From assembly GCF_021130785.1 (NCBI RefSeq), contig NW_025777625.1, positions 1 through 64,000 of the forward strand: DNA of 64,000 nucleotides. The letters are read 5' to 3'. Both the position numbers and the translations under genes were made by a program. The notes beneath the pieces were generated by a model. That model was not told the origin of the DNA. It ran no database searches and was given only the letters and a program-made list of their open reading frames with translations. Below are positions 28,941 through 42,421 of this stretch, one piece after another. The number at the start of each line of letters is the position of its first letter. Position 1 is the stretch's first letter. The stretch is from Homalodisca vitripennis. Taxonomy: Eukaryota; Arthropoda; Insecta; Hemiptera; Cicadellidae.

Positions 28941-31900
28941 GTTTAAATTTTTACAATTCCTTTCAAATTATAAAATCTAGAAATTACTATTTTATTTTAG
29001 TTGGTGGTCATTTATATGTACAAACTGGCAGAACTCCTCGAAGGAACTATCTACATCCATCGATTAATGATAGTACATTTTGTGAAAACAAATCTAAACA
29101 AATAGATTATACTACACTGCGTAATTCCACAATAAAAAATTGGATTGAAGATCATTAACGGATTTTATGAAATATTAAATACTAAAAATATTTCATTACA
29201 AATACAACGTTCTCGTTTCAGAAACTGTAATATTTATTTGCAACTAACTGTTAGTGTTTATGACAATATTAGGCATAATATAAAATGCATACTTCCCACA
29301 TTTGAGTATGAAGTCAGGTTCACCTCACAATAAAGGTTAACTCCAAACGCTTATGAATTATTGCAACATTTAATACAATGCTCAGATTAACTTTATTGTA
29401 ACTCAAGAGGCAGTAAAACCTTATTTGGAAATTAAAAATTAAAATGTGTGCTCTAACTGCAAGGCAGGTTCAATATATTCAATATATTTAACTGGCTAAT
29501 TCATCTGCTCAAGCCCAATCTTTTTGTGAAGAAGCAAAGGAAACATTCACCTAAACATCTTCAAAATAACTGCTCAGTAAAGACAAAAGGTCTAAAAAAT
29601 CGCCCTAGATTATGTGTTTCAGCTTCAATGAGAACTGTGGACTAAATGCAATAAAAATTATAATTTATCATATAATTGTAGCACTAGAAAATATAGCTAC
29701 TAGAAATATAGTTCAGAATTTTGGACCCAATGCCGTATACTCCGTATGAACTTTAAGAAGGATTAGGATTGTTTCTGCAATTTAATCAAAGTTAATCAGC
29801 ATATTGGATAACGTTAAAATTTACTGTAAATTTAGTGTTTAAATATCAGTTATGCCATAAATAAAAGGACAACCTTAACTTTAGATTTAGTACATTTCTT
29901 ATTATACTGTATTTATTAAAAATTATATTTTTAATTTATGTAGCCTATTATGTAAAATAAATTATACCTTTAACTCACTATTGTGAAAATTGGAAATCTT
30001 ATTTATGTATACCTATATACATATATAGTTTTTAAGACCTGTTTCTTCTAACCAATAAACCATTCCTTGAAATAATTAAAGGATTAGAACAATAATAGAA
30101 TGTATCTGGCTACAAAAAATGAAATATCTATTATTTAAAGCTATTAATGATAGAGTATCTAAAAATCATTCTATATTAACATTTAAGAAGGTAAAAGAAC
30201 TGCACTATATATGACATATTTGATAGATTATCTAAATAGTGTGCGTTTTTTCAACAGAGTACACCGGGTGTCGAATGAAATATCATAAAATTGGTTGTTT
30301 ATTTAAATATTGGATCACTTTAACTGCACGTTCAAAAGACAATAAAAGAACAACGCAACATTGCAGGTAGCTGGCTTTATTACAAATACATTGTGTCAAC
30401 GGCTTCCATAATGATTGAATGTGACACGATAAAAATCATGGGTTTATATTTGATTATATATTTGATTATTATATAACCTAATAAGTTTATCCAAATTCAT
30501 CCATATATTGTACTGAATAACTTATCAACACCTAGAAAAAACCATGAAAGATAGAGGCAGGAAATATCATAATGTGCCAAAGAGGCTCATGAAGGAACGA
30601 CTTATCTGTTTATAATGTGATAGAAAAAGAATACGTTTTATAACAGTCAATTGCGTGCAAATCCACGGGCAACTACTAGTTTTATATAAAGTATTATTCA
30701 AGAACTTTGTGACATATAAATTATTGCAATCTCTAAGAAATCAGACTGTAATAAATATGTTTTAAATGTTGTATAATAGCATTACGAATTTGCAAATATA
30801 CATTCATAATGTTGTGGATGTCTTTGGGAAACGCACTTTAGGTAGTCACTTTGAAATACAAATCAAAAAACGTAACATATATTGATTGAACATTGATGTA
30901 TTATATATTTATACGCAATCATAGTCTGTACCTGAGCAAATATTAATACAAAGACCAGTAATAAAGGACGACCGAGCAGAGATAAAACAACTCGATGCTT
31001 AGAACTGGTGAGGTTATGTCAGACCATTATAAGGTAAAGGCTTAACGGCAATCCTCCAAAGCTGTGTTAGAGGACAAAGAGAACAGCTGCTGCTAATGAA
31101 GGTTCACGTGACCGCAACATAACACGCGACGTACGGGTCATCTATTGTTTGTAACACGATAATACATCACTTGAATGTTGCATACATAATTAAACCCTCC
31201 CATCAAGGCTACAAAGCTAAACATACGATTCCGCGTTATATGTGGGACAAGTGTTTGTGTCGAATATTGATATTCAAACTTGTACTTTAGTACAAATCCT
31301 TTTTATTCTGGGTTTCTGTTCGCTAACGCAATAACGCGATTCAATACATGAATGATCTTTAAGGAATTTTATTTAATAATGTTGGTTTTCTAGTCAAAAC
31401 GTTAGGATGAGTCTCCTTTTTACAACTCAAAGAAAATTGAAAGAATTATAATTTTAAACTTGTGTAATGGCATTAAATCGTGCAAGTTTTTGAATACCCT
31501 CAGATACTATCACATCGATTAATTAGCCAAATCCACATACTAAAAACAAAACTATAATAACCGTAAGGTGTGCAGCATTTAAAATAAAGTTATTATTATA
31601 TTATTTACAAAGTTAAAACATTTAACAGAAAAACATAAAGAGATTATCTTTATCTAAGAGCAAGTAGGAGATGCAACTAGACACTCTTACACAAAATAGG
31701 TTGTTTTTACACCAATGTTCGAAACAAGTTTAATTATTTATTTTATATACTGTATGATTTTATTTTAAAATAGGTTTAAACATCCATTACTAATAAAAGT
31801 ACATAACGCATTACACTTTCTCAAATTTCAAATTTACTGTCCATAGTTTATACACATCACTATAAAACATTACTATGCTAGGCTATGCAAAAATAATACA

Positions 31901-34434
31901 GATTTTCATAACCTAATTTTAAATAAAATTATTTTAAAAAAGAGTTTGTTTTTTAATTAAAATTACTTTAAACGTAATCCCTTTTATTGCAGAATTGATT
32001 TAAACAATTTAAAACGTGTTTTTTTCTTTAACTACAATTAGTCAATATTTGAAATAATTTAATTTGTAATCTATAAATGTAATTTTTAGATTAGCAATTC
32101 TCGAAAAACTGTTTTAAGCGAAATAGATTTAAATACTTCTCTGAATAAAGTGACCAAATTAATTGTGAAATCAAACATATATTGTCAATTTTATCAAGCT
32201 TATGAACTCCAATATTCTTTATAAATAAAATATCTTATTTTTATGTATAATTACCGTGATATCCACTGACCACTATACTCCACTGCTACTCTTTCAGTTA
32301 TAACAACTGATCAGTGGATCGAAGATTTCATGTTTTCCAACAAATGGTTTGTCTGATTGGTATACTAACTCGTGTAGATAGCTAAGTATCGTGACCGTGC
32401 TGTAGATTGAGCTACATTGTATATATATATTTTTTTTCTATAATTACTGTTTGTTTTTTTAAGTGCATGACTTAATGGTAGTTGTCATGTATTGAACAAC
32501 ACACAACACACAAAATAGTCATTTCTGACTTATGTGTATCAAACCGCATTTGTAAACTTTGTTCATTTTACGTACGAATTATTATAGTTATTTTAGTTAA
32601 GTAAGCCTAACCATCTGAGGAAGAGATTAGATTGCAGATATTTAATACTGATTTCTCGTATCACTAACTTATGGCATATTGCCGCAAGATCCTGTGTCCT
32701 TCTATGGTACACTTCATATTTAGATATACGGCGTATATTATAAGGATGTAGCACTAATATTGTGTTTCAAGAAACAATATCAATCCTAAAAAAATATTTT
32801 TTTTCACAATTTCATGTTTACGTTTTTCGCCTCAATTGTTATGGAAAAGTATAAATAAGTTATTGAAGACATATTTCAAGTATTTGTTTGTGTTTTGGCG
32901 ATTTATAATCCTTGTTGTCTAAATCATATCAAGCCGTCAAGATCATAGGAGTTATTATTTTCAATGTTTATACATTTCCTATTAAGTGTAAATTGTAAAA
33001 AACACTTATAGTATTAAGAGCGCGATAATTGTGCCAGTCTGTCGAGAGTTGTATATATGTTCACACACTCTACAATACACATTATTGTTTGAGTTAAAAC
33101 ATTACAAAGTACCGACCTACTAGTTTATTACAAAAATATATCATGTACTGCTTATTTTTGCCCGGAAGCAGAAAAATACGCTATTTACATGATTTCTTGT
33201 TGTAGATATCTCATTTTCTTTCAATCTCTGAAGAAAGAGAATCTTGTTTTCTTGACTATTCCTTAAAGGGAATCACTTTTCATGCGTCATGGAAAAAAGG
33301 TGTGATGCTTCAGTTTAATACTTTTATAAGCAATTTTAAAACTCATTCTATCGTAGAATATACCAATAAACTACAAAATAAAAATGTTGGCATGTTTAGA
33401 AATTATTGAAATATTTTTCCAGAATTCATGGTTCCAGACAACCAGTTAGTCCACATTATTTATTAGGCCACGTGTTTAGTATAATTTTTAACAAAATACT
33501 TTTTGTTCTTACCATGGTGATAACTTATATTCAGTTTGTATTCGTTATAGGGAATAATTCCAACAAAATATCTACTTTATTCGTAAATTATATTTATAAC
33601 TAGCTGTAACCGAATTGAAGGACATAGCATTCTTAGTGAAAGTATTTATGTGTTGTACAGTCAAACCCTCAGATATGTTTCAAACAGAAGTGTACATATA
33701 TCAGGTCAATATTATTTCAGTATCAATGGCTAAGAGACTAAATACCTGTATGTTAAACGTGGTTGTCAATTGTATGTAATGCACTTGTAGGAGTATGCAT
33801 TTCTGGTTTACATAAATTAAATTTACGGACAGTTCAGCCTTCCTGCCATGTGCCTTGATAAAATATTACATATACATTTTGGAATATTTAGTCGATCAAA
33901 AACGCCAACTTTCAGCTATTTTAGCTTAATTTTGTTCTAATTATATTTTAAGTATTACAGTTATAGATGGCTTTTTAAACCCGATCAATAAAATATACAT
34001 TATTACGTAAGACTGAAAAGTTAATGCGGTCAATATGTATCAGTTCCTGCCGTTTAAATTCGTTTACGGCCTAATTTATTTACAGTTCCACAGTTGAGTT
34101 TATATAATTGAACCAGGAAATTAATATATGTAGGTTTCGAAAATCTACTTACATTGAAAACCAACAACCTCCTGTGCACGATGTTCATTTTGCTTTTTAT
34201 CCCCGCCCAAAAAAGGTACAATACATAAACTTCAATAGACTACTTCGATGTAAAACTAATCTACTTCCGGCACTTGCATTTTTGGTATAGGGGAAAGATT
34301 TAAATATCCTTCAAATTAAGCTAAAAATTTCAAAATAATCTTTTATATAATTGTCAAGTGACTGAAGTCTGATTGTATTCGGATTTTAGTTTGCAAAAAA
34401 ATAGTTCCTTGCGGCATGTTAGTTTCTATCCACA
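28941..34434. other. Non-coding AT-rich sequence
   Basis: No gene seen apart from the short repeat at 32613. A short inverted repeat (gatatccactgacc ... gatcagtggatc) spans about 32260-32320. Confidence 0.5.
32613..32680 (+). repeat. Short dispersed motif, copy 2
   Basis: ctgaggaagagattagattg cagat followed by atcacta and tatggca; the most diverged of the three copies. Confidence 0.45.
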
Positions 34435-34625
34435 TTTTTCTTTGAAAGTCACATTTAAATGCCACATTCCAAAGTTAACCAACTGGATTTGAGTTCAGTA
34501 TGTGCAAAGATTCATAACTTTTTATATAAAATACAAATATAAAAAAATAATTGGCCAAATCTGTTAGCCGTTCTTGAGATTAGCGCTTAGCAACATCAGC
34601 GATCCATTTTTATTTAAAAGATTAA
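34435..34625 (+). mobile_element. Probable transposon tail next to the LINE fragment
   Basis: Contains a block reading ...gttagccgttcttgagatta gcgcttagcaacat..., resembling untranslated ends of interspersed repeats often seen in arthropod genomes. No coding capacity. The assignment rests on memory of such repeats and on its place just upstream of the LINE fragment. Confidence 0.35.
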
Positions 34626-34664
34626 TTATATAATATGCTTAGTAGATTTAGTTCTCTATTACCA

Positions 34665-35312
34665 CTGGATTATTCTAAAGCTTTTGACTCAATGCACTGT
34701 GAGATGTATTACTATGGATATTGTGATAACGTGGTCGATTGGATGAAGTCTTACTTAAATCATAGGCAGCAGGTTACCAAGCTATGAAGTGAAAAAATGG
34801 ACAGTCGATGAGAAAAAAGGTGTTCGGCAAGGTCTGAGACGAACTCTGTACTACTTGTTCACATCTAATTTTCAGTGTTCATACAGAGTTCCACTGCTCA
34901 TTTATATACAGATGACTCCCAATTGCATATTTCTTATGAATCTTGGCAGATGGAAAGAGTCATTGATCAGGTGAACTAAGACATAGGGAGTTTTTTGAAA
35001 GCTCAGTGTTATCAATGGACTGACTGAATGTTGGCACGTGCATGGTTCTATACACATCACTACGCCCTTTAATAGAGGGAATGCAGGGTGGAGAGAATTT
35101 GACAGTCTGTGAGAAGATCAGAACTCTCTGCTTGATGATTCTCTGCATGATGTTAGATTAGCAACTACACCTTCACTGATTGTCACCCACTCTAACCAAA
35201 AGTGTCAGGGCATTTATAGATTCAATACTTTATTACCAGAGGCAATCAAACTCCAGATTATGCAGTCACTGCCCTGCTGTTATGAAAATGGCAATATCAC
35301 CTCAAGTAGTGA
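34665..35312 (+). pseudogene. Degenerate LINE reverse transcriptase fragment
   Basis: A decayed non-LTR retrotransposon RT. From 34665 the frame reads LDYSKAFDSMHCEM (RT motif A) and then NVVDWMKSYLNHRQQ, stopping at 34785-34787. Beyond it, KKGVRQG at about 34810 corresponds to the GVPQG block, and LYTDDSQLHIS near 34905-34935, in another frame, is the YxDD active site. Further on, FNTLLPEAIKLQIMQSL-like sequence around 35220-35275 matches the RT C-terminal region. Stops and frame shifts show it is long dead. The clade (Jockey, CR1 or RTE) cannot be settled by eye. Confidence 0.75.
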
Positions 35313-37469
35313 CACTGAGTAAATATAAATACTCCAAAATGTCTTTCGTTTTCAATATACGACGATTCGCATATTGGGAGGCGTTACAATTGCTGGCTAT
35401 GGCGGTCATATACAGGATAATCTTTAGCTACACGTTCCACTATTGATTCTCCACCTTAGTACATGAATAAAGTATTTATGTAACGGGAGTTTACAATATT
35501 AGGGTGATTTCCACTGTTGCTAGGAGCTACTCTTGGCCAAAATTTCAAGCTAAAATAGAAGAAGAAACTCGTTTACTATATTGTGTGTGCGTATAACATT
35601 TCCATTCAAATTTTCACTAATTCGATATTGTTTCCAACAATCACTATATACTACTAATTTTAACATTAAAACCATAATACGTATTTTGTTTGTAATTTTT
35701 TTCATATGAAGTACACAATGTATAGCCTATACACGGATAAAGTTTTGATACAGTTACGAGTATGTAGATAGTTCGTCAAATGTACATTATATATTAAATA
35801 AACTAAGATTCTAAATTTTTTCGGACTAAATTGTAAAGTTATTGAAACATTGGTGCGCTCTCATCAGTAGATAATGAGTTGAACTCAAACAACTGATAGA
35901 AAGCTAAACTCATTAGAAGCCTTTATTGTTGTTAGATTCAGTTTTTTATGTATCGTATTACGAAACCAAATGCATTTGTAAAAGGATTAAGAATCTTAAG
36001 ACTTATTTCACACTCTTTGAGGAAATGTTTTAGTAGACTGTTGATAATCAACTCATACTATCCTACGTCACATCCAGATTCAATATCTCATTATGTAACG
36101 AGTGTTTGACTGTTTGCATTAAAATAACAATCTATTTAAGTGGTTTTTAATCATTTTTTTTTGTTAAAGCTTAGCCTGTCACTCGAGAGGCTGATTAAAT
36201 TAAATTTTTATCTGTCAATCCACACGTTGACTCACAAACGGATTGACCTATACACTTGAAAATCCATTTCCGTATGGGCATCATCGAGTTCAGTAACTGT
36301 GCATGTTACTCACTGCATAAGATTTGCCTGTAGGTTCGTGAAGATTTTTACACGAGTAACCGTGAAATTTTAACATGTAACATATTAAAGCACGTAGTGT
36401 AATGAAATGAGCAATAGATTTGAAACTTTGCATGCAACATCGTGAAGTTTTTTTCGTGATTCTTGATATGACGTATTCATATCAAAATCCGTATCTGAAG
36501 TGTGGTGTCAGAATGAGTGGTAAATGCAATTAAAATCTATCAATTTCATAGTGATAAATTTCAAAAATACAGAAACCCCATAAGTTCGGTACAGAGTTTT
36601 GAAACTCTATATGTATGTTTAAGTGGTATTATGTTTGTTTAATTTCAACAAGTTTTAAAGTACAAAACCTATTCTGGTTCTTGAGAAGGATAAAAAATTT
36701 ACAACAATAGATGTACAATTCTAAGTGTACAATTTTAAGTGTAAAAGTTAATATACAATCACGATAGTGTTGCAATAGTTCGTGAACTCCTCATTTTACA
36801 AATTAGTACATACTATGACTTTGTTTAGCAATAATGTTTCAACTATATTGAAGTACTTAAAATAATTAGATCCAAATTTACCTTTCGTTTTAAGATTGTT
36901 ATCTGTTTTATTAAAGTTGTCAAAAAAACCTTGAAACCTAATATTAAACATACACCCAAACATTTAGGATAAAAATGTGTGGTGAGGAACTCTCATAAGA
37001 CTACACTTGAAAAATCACTCTTTACATCATAAAGCCGATCATTTATCTGTAAGTCCAGACTAGAGAGAATAAAACAAAACGATAATACTGCACAGAACCA
37101 AGGCCATTACAGACACATGTTGCACCCAGCTGGTCAGAGGGAGAGGGAGTGAAGGGGTGACGGTTATAAAACTGTCGATGCCATTTTCTTATCTATTTTT
37201 CAAGAGGCGGACGGAAAAACTGGGTTCACGATCTCGGGCCCTGACCTTCTGTCCGACTCTCATGTTTCTTTTGAGGGGTTTACAATTGATCGTGCGCACA
37301 TTAAACAATGTGTTTTTAATTTTAGAATTTGGAGATAATATAATATTACATATATAGCTCAAAAAATTCTTATCGCGGTTTATTATGTCTCTTTCTTTCC
37401 ACTTTGGGTTACGACTTTTCAGTCCAATAATCATGATCAAAAACACACACACACATACACACTTATATG

Positions 37470-37513
<44 letters not shown>

Positions 37514-39299
37514 CACACACACAAATATGTGAAACCTGCGTCCATGGAAATGCAAGCAAAATTATATGATCTTTTCAAATAATCTCATTCATGTAAACAA
37601 ACTCAGAACACTCATTTGAGATTTTAAACATGTTACACATTAACAAATGTATCCTAACTATACTAACGGCTTGGCGTGTAAGACTTTTAGTATTTTAACA
37701 CTTATATGAAACTTAATTTAATGAGAAAAATATTTCAACGTGTATATCATATTGAGAAAGATATATTGAGAAAGATTCATCAGTTTTACAGGTTTTAAAT
37801 TTTGCACGAAACATTACTTCTACATTGAGAATATGGAATTCTATGATGATATATGTCACTAGACTTAATGACAGACAAACACTAGTTCTCTAAACGTAAA
37901 ACCAGTTGTTTTCATCCAGGTTAGGTTGAAACAATGTGCCAATCATTACGCTTACCTTCTTATAACTTATGATGGTACTTTAAAACGTTAAAACTTTGAT
38001 CTTTCAGATTTTAGAGTTAGACCAGTAATATGTAAACTCAATCAATTTTCAGAAATAGTGAAAAGACTATGTGAATTTGAAATTACAAACAATTTTACTC
38101 TCTATAATTGTCGTGTATGGAACATTTCAAGATGTGTACCGTTTTAGTGTATATGATAAAATACACAACCTACAGTCAAGGACACACAGTAAATACTGAT
38201 TACTTACGGTGCGCTGTTGAACACTTGAAAGTTAGACACTTTATCGTTCATTATAATGTTTGTGTTTATCGCTGCTAATGACCTGTTTAATGTGCGGGTT
38301 GAGATTACAGTATTTTCAAATAAATTGCAACACTTTTAAAATAATCTAAAATAAATTTAATACATCATGGATCTTAGCTGGTATAAAATAATGTTTTACA
38401 ATGATTACAGAGGGTGAATGTGATGTGCTTGGTCATGTGCCGCGATATATTATCGTATATTTGTCTAAAACTAAACACCCACGAATAGTTAAAAACTGTA
38501 ATTTTCCGAGTTGTACATCGATATTAATAGTAGAATTAAATGTCTCCATATAAAAAAAAATAAAAATATTACTCACACTATATAGGTTCTTTTATGGATG
38601 AAGATTCAAAGTTATTACCAAATCTACTAAAATGTAATTATACGACATATCTGGGCTAAAATAGCTTTATAAAAACTACCTACCAATAGCTTTAGCAGAT
38701 TAAGTTCTACTAATAATATTTATTAATATTTTAGAAAACACTACTAGGACGGAAGGGATCTCTTTTTTATTTGACTTGGTTGATACTAATTTCTTATACT
38801 TCTAATATTGAAAGTTAACATAAGGGATACCCCATGTTTAAGTATCTCCAAGTTTAGGTTTAAAAGAAAACAAGCGTTTAATATTAGTTTTAAGTGCAAT
38901 AAGAGATATCAGATAAGCGTGCTATCAGTTGGTCCCTGCATTCTTATATTTAAAAATAAAACAGACGCCTCACAGTAATAACCACGTGGGAATGAATCGC
39001 TAATTGGATAAAAGAAATACAATTATCTATTATAATTCAAGTTAAATATATACATGTACAGTAATTAGTTTATTGGGTAAGATAATAATCAAGAAGAAGT
39101 TCTAGATTAGGTATAAAGTAACAAGATGGAAGAGAGCAACAAAGGTTCCGTGGAAGAGTTTAACTCAATAAACAGTGTTGGAAATTACAGTTGCCAGTCT
39201 GTTCGGATTTAGTTAACATGATAATCTAGTGAAACGTTTATGGAACAATTGGATAGTGATTCCAACAGTGTGATGTTAAAATAAAACAGTATTTCACTG
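35313..39299. other. Non-coding sequence with a microsatellite
   Basis: No supportable gene. The stretch 36200-36640 has the look of an old interspersed repeat (short repeated tgaaact-type phrases) but no copy elsewhere in the window was confirmed. Confidence 0.45.
37443..37523. repeat. (CA)n-(TA)n-(CA)n compound microsatellite
   Basis: CA repeats, then about 45 bp of TA/GTAT, then CA repeats again. Open frames on both strands here are repeat artefacts. Confidence 0.93.
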
Positions 39300-40555
39300 C
39301 CATATTGTTCACCAAACTTCCTGAGCTTAGACCTGTCTTACTGTAAATTGGCTGATCTATTAAGGGGTGACTTATTAAAATTAGTGAGCTTGTGTTTAAA
39401 GATTGAAGCCTCACTCTTTCCCTTATCCAAATTCAACCTCGCACTCCTAAGGCTTACAATGCGTACTCGTAGATCTCTAAAAGGCGTTGTCTAAAATACT
39501 TGAGACTATGTTTGTGTTCTCGAGATTTGGATCAAGCTATTGAATTGAATGTACAGACCTGTAGTGTGTTTGATGTGCTTATAGAAATTATTTCTCAGCC
39601 TCTATCTGTACACTCCCATGGTCAGCATGAGCTACCTATTACATTCAATTATTAAATTAATTTTTCCAAGTTAGACATGAAACTGACAGATCCCCTCTAA
39701 AATATTGTTCTTAAACTTGTTTGACTCCTCTAACCAGCGGAACTCTAGTTTAACCCATGTAACTAAGTTTCATTTTCTGATAACTTAGTCTGTCTTATAA
39801 GGCGGCCCTCTTAATTTAGAAAAATCTTTAAATTTCTCTGACTCTAATTACTTGTTAACGTGTAACTCACTACTTGAACTGTATAATAACTTTAGTCATC
39901 TTACTGCCCTACATCTGAGTGACGTAACAGACCTCCTAAGTGTTTCAGATGAAGCTATCAAGATAATCCGTGCTTTTGTCAACTCTTTCTATCAATATAC
40001 TGAATCTCTTAGAAACCTGCATTAAGACACACTGCAAATAACCCTCTCTGTATCCTCTCTGCACATTTGTTTCGAAATTTTGATCACAGGATAATAAAAA
40101 AACTCGAACACTCACGCCTACTGAAGGTGATGAGGTACACACCCTCCCCTCTGTTCATGAAAACTATACAGTTCCTGTACACTGAGTGCTTTTAAGTTGA
40201 GGTTACTAATCTTCCCTCAACGCCTAATGATTCCTATTTTAGGTCTAAACCACTCTCTCCTTTGAAGTTACATTTTTCTCCTAAACATGTTACCGTGCTT
40301 TCCAATTCCGTCCTGCGGAGTTCTCGCAGGATGGAAGTTCATAGTAGCCTGTCCTGCTGCTGTAAGCAGCCGAGCACCGTGTGTAACCCCGTTCAGTATT
40401 CAGGAAACATTCCCCTCGCGAACGATACGGTATAGTGAAGGCCCACAACCGTTGTGGACATCTCACATTGCCATCCTGTGTAGGAAATTAAGTGATAGCT
40501 TGTAAACCATAAAAATAATAAAAGCTGTCAATGACATACTATTAGCCAAACAGTT
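39300..40555 (+). other. Unclassified stretch with coding-like patches
   Basis: Several short patches read as broken coding sequence, for example DEAIKIIRAFVNSFY near 39950. Stops and shifts are frequent. It precedes the LINE-like remnant at 40556 and may belong to the same dead element, but no domain can be named. Confidence 0.3.
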
Positions 40556-40665
40556 TACTATGCCTTATTTGAATCTAACCTCTGCTATGATGACCGCACT
40601 TCGCTTGGTGGGGAAATCCTCAGCGCATTCTGTTGGCACAGAAAAAATCAGTAAGAGAACTTGCT
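40556..40665 (+). pseudogene. Probable LINE RT C-terminal remnant
   Basis: Reads YYALFESNLCY, then SLGGEILSA. This resembles the 'YFESHLRYGIxLWG' segment found near the C-terminus of LINE RTs. It then meets a stop and a TA microsatellite. Only about 30 codons are recognisable. Confidence 0.5.
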
Positions 40666-40692
40666 ATATATATATATATATATATATATATG
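40665..40692. repeat. (TA)n microsatellite
   Basis: About 28 bp of TA directly after the LINE-like remnant. Confidence 0.9.
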
Positions 40693-40887
40693 CCCGCATG
40701 TAATCGTGGAGAAATTTTTATCTTGTCATGCAACACACAGTTTACGTGTATTCATGCAAATACAAAATAATATGATATTGTGTGTCTGTATCTCTAATAC
40801 CTGTCACAAATGTTGTCTTTTCTTACAGTAAGTATATTTTCTTCAAATGATTTAAATGCGTTTTGAGTGGTATGTACAAATACAAAA

Positions 40888-40892
40888 TAGCC
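40888..40892. repeat. Target-site duplication, left
   Basis: TAGCC directly before the 5' LTR, repeated at 46670-46674. Five bases is a usual duplication length for Ty3/gypsy integrases. Confidence 0.92.
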
Positions 40893-41255
40893 TGTAGTGT
40901 ATTTAGTGTGAGAAGTACTAAGTTGGTAGGTATCCATAGTGATATTTAATGTCTGCACCAGTGATGTTGGCAGTATGTATTGTCAGGCGATGTAACATAC
41001 GATGTGGTCTAAAAGAATAAAGAGTGCTCATAGGCTGCTCTCCTGTGACGTCACATCACGCCACTACCCTACAACCAACGGTCCAAGCTGGCCAGCCAGC
41101 AGTCCACCCGGAGTCCACCACCAGACACCGTCATGTAACCTCCGCGTCCCGTCCGTTCCTTTACGAGCGGTCCTAGAGCAATGTTACTCTAAATGTGTAG
41201 TTTCATTATTCTTCCCGACCCATAGAGAGTACAGTGTCGACCCGCATACATTACA
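40893..41255 (+). repeat. 5' LTR
   Basis: 363 bp, TGTAGTGTAT...CATACATTACA. Same length and sequence as the 3' LTR. Contains an AATAAA at 41016-41021. It should hold the promoter and R/U5 boundaries, but no clear TATA box is seen. The open frame that crosses its end into the leader is incidental. Confidence 0.96.
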
Positions 41256-41373
41256 GTGGCGACGAGGAAAACAACTGCAACAGTGGAACGTCGCTTACAG
41301 TGGCGACGAGGAAAACAACTGCAACAGTGGAACGTCGCTTACAGTGGCGACGAGGAAAACAACTGCAACAGTG
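41251..41373 (+). repeat. 44-bp tandem repeat containing three primer binding sites
   Basis: Two full 44-bp units start at 41251 and 41295, and a partial third unit starts at 41339. Each begins with ttaca, the last five bases of the LTR, then g, then tggcgacgagga. That 12-mer is complementary to the 3' end of serine tRNA(GCT) including CCA (tRNA sequence from general knowledge). The sites are 41257-41268, 41301-41312 and 41345-41356. Normally one primer site follows the LTR. Only the first is next to the true U5 end; the others are duplicates that also copy the LTR terminus. Confidence 0.88.
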
Positions 41374-41548
41374 AATTACAGTGATTTAGTGCGGAAAGGG
41401 CAACAAGCGTAATGAACACGTGCAAATAACCGCGAATGTGCAAGGACATTCCGGACATTCCAACGGTCGGGAGTAGTAAGGTACGCCGATCGATATAAAC
41501 TATTCTTGGTGTAAGCAGCGCACAAGCTGATTTTAATCGTTGCAATTA

Positions 41549-42421
41549 ATGCCGTTAGACGATTATTTTTACCGGGGACATTTTAAACAGTTATTACGGA
41601 GTGTACAAGAAAACAAAATGGCAACTATCGGGTCTATGGGTTATTTTGATAGTGCGGAAGAATCGTGGCAGTCTTATATAGAGAGATTTGAGTTTTTTAT
41701 TGATTGTAATGATATCGATAATTCAAAGAAACTAAGCACTTTGTTGACAGTTATGGGTGTAAGGACCTATACGTTACTGAAAGACTTAATTACACCAGAC
41801 AAACCGTCTGACAAGTCGTACAAGGAAATTGTGGACACTATAGCGAATCATCTGCATCCCAAGCCTTCTTTTATCACGGAAAGATTTAAATTTAGTAGGC
41901 GGAATCAATTGGATCATGAAACGGTTAGCGATTATATTGTGCATTTAAAACAGTTATCTAAGTATTGTGAATTTGGTGATAAATTGCCAGACTACTTAAG
42001 GGACAGATTAGTCGCGGGTCTGCGAGACCAACAGATACAGAAAAGACTTCTCGGGGAGGAGAACCTCACTTATGAAAAAGCCGTGCAACTAGCTACTGCA
42101 ATGGAATTTGCTGAGAAGGGGGCGGCCCAGATGACAACTGCAGGAGGACGTATTCACCGGATGCAGAGCAGCGGGTCGATACCGAAAAGGACACAGGCGG
42201 CGAGCATCGCAGCGAGACGGTCATCGGACGGCGGGAAGGCGCTGGGAGACATCACCTGCTATTGTTGCGGCAAGCGAGGATCACACACAGCATCGCAATG
42301 TCGGTTTCGTGAGTACACGTGTAATCATTGTAAAAAGAAGGGACACCTTGAAAGAGTTTGTAGATCGAAAAATTATGTTAACAAACCTAATGAGAACAAA
42401 CCAAAATGTTTTTACAAATAG
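41549..42421 (+). CDS. gag: gag polyprotein of the LTR element
   Basis: Structural protein of the retrotransposon particle. ATG at 41549 gives 290 residues; the second ATG, at 41618, has the stronger context (acaaaATGgc) and gives 267, so the start is uncertain. The capsid-like part (to about residue 200) has the WQSYIERFEFF, SYKEIVDTI, ERFKFSRR and YLRDRLVAGL blocks usual in mag-like gag. The C-terminus has two zinc knuckles: CYCCGKRGSHTASQC, spaced C-x2-C-x5-H-x4-C (one residue longer than standard), then a standard CNHCKKKGHLERVC. Stop TAG is at 42419-42421. The protease-pol frame overlaps the end of gag in the +1 frame. Confidence 0.9.
   Translation: MPLDDYFYRGHFKQLLRSVQENKMATIGSMGYFDSAEESWQSYIERFEFFIDCNDIDNSKKLSTLLTVMGVRTYTLLKDLITPDKPSDKSYKEIVDTIANHLHPKPSFITERFKFSRRNQLDHETVSDYIVHLKQLSKYCEFGDKLPDYLRDRLVAGLRDQQIQKRLLGEENLTYEKAVQLATAMEFAEKGAAQMTTAGGRIHRMQSSGSIPKRTQAASIAARRSSDGGKALGDITCYCCGKRGSHTASQCRFREYTCNHCKKKGHLERVCRSKNYVNKPNENKPKCFYK

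Noticed and set aside
37189..37578. 129-codon minus-strand frame
   Set aside because: Its middle is the TA/CA microsatellite and the remaining part has no domain.
41002..41412. 136-codon frame starting in the 5' LTR
   Set aside because: The LTR copy at 46416 gives the same beginning with a different end, and the tail translates the 44-bp repeat. It is not conserved-looking and lies where the promoter and primer sites are.
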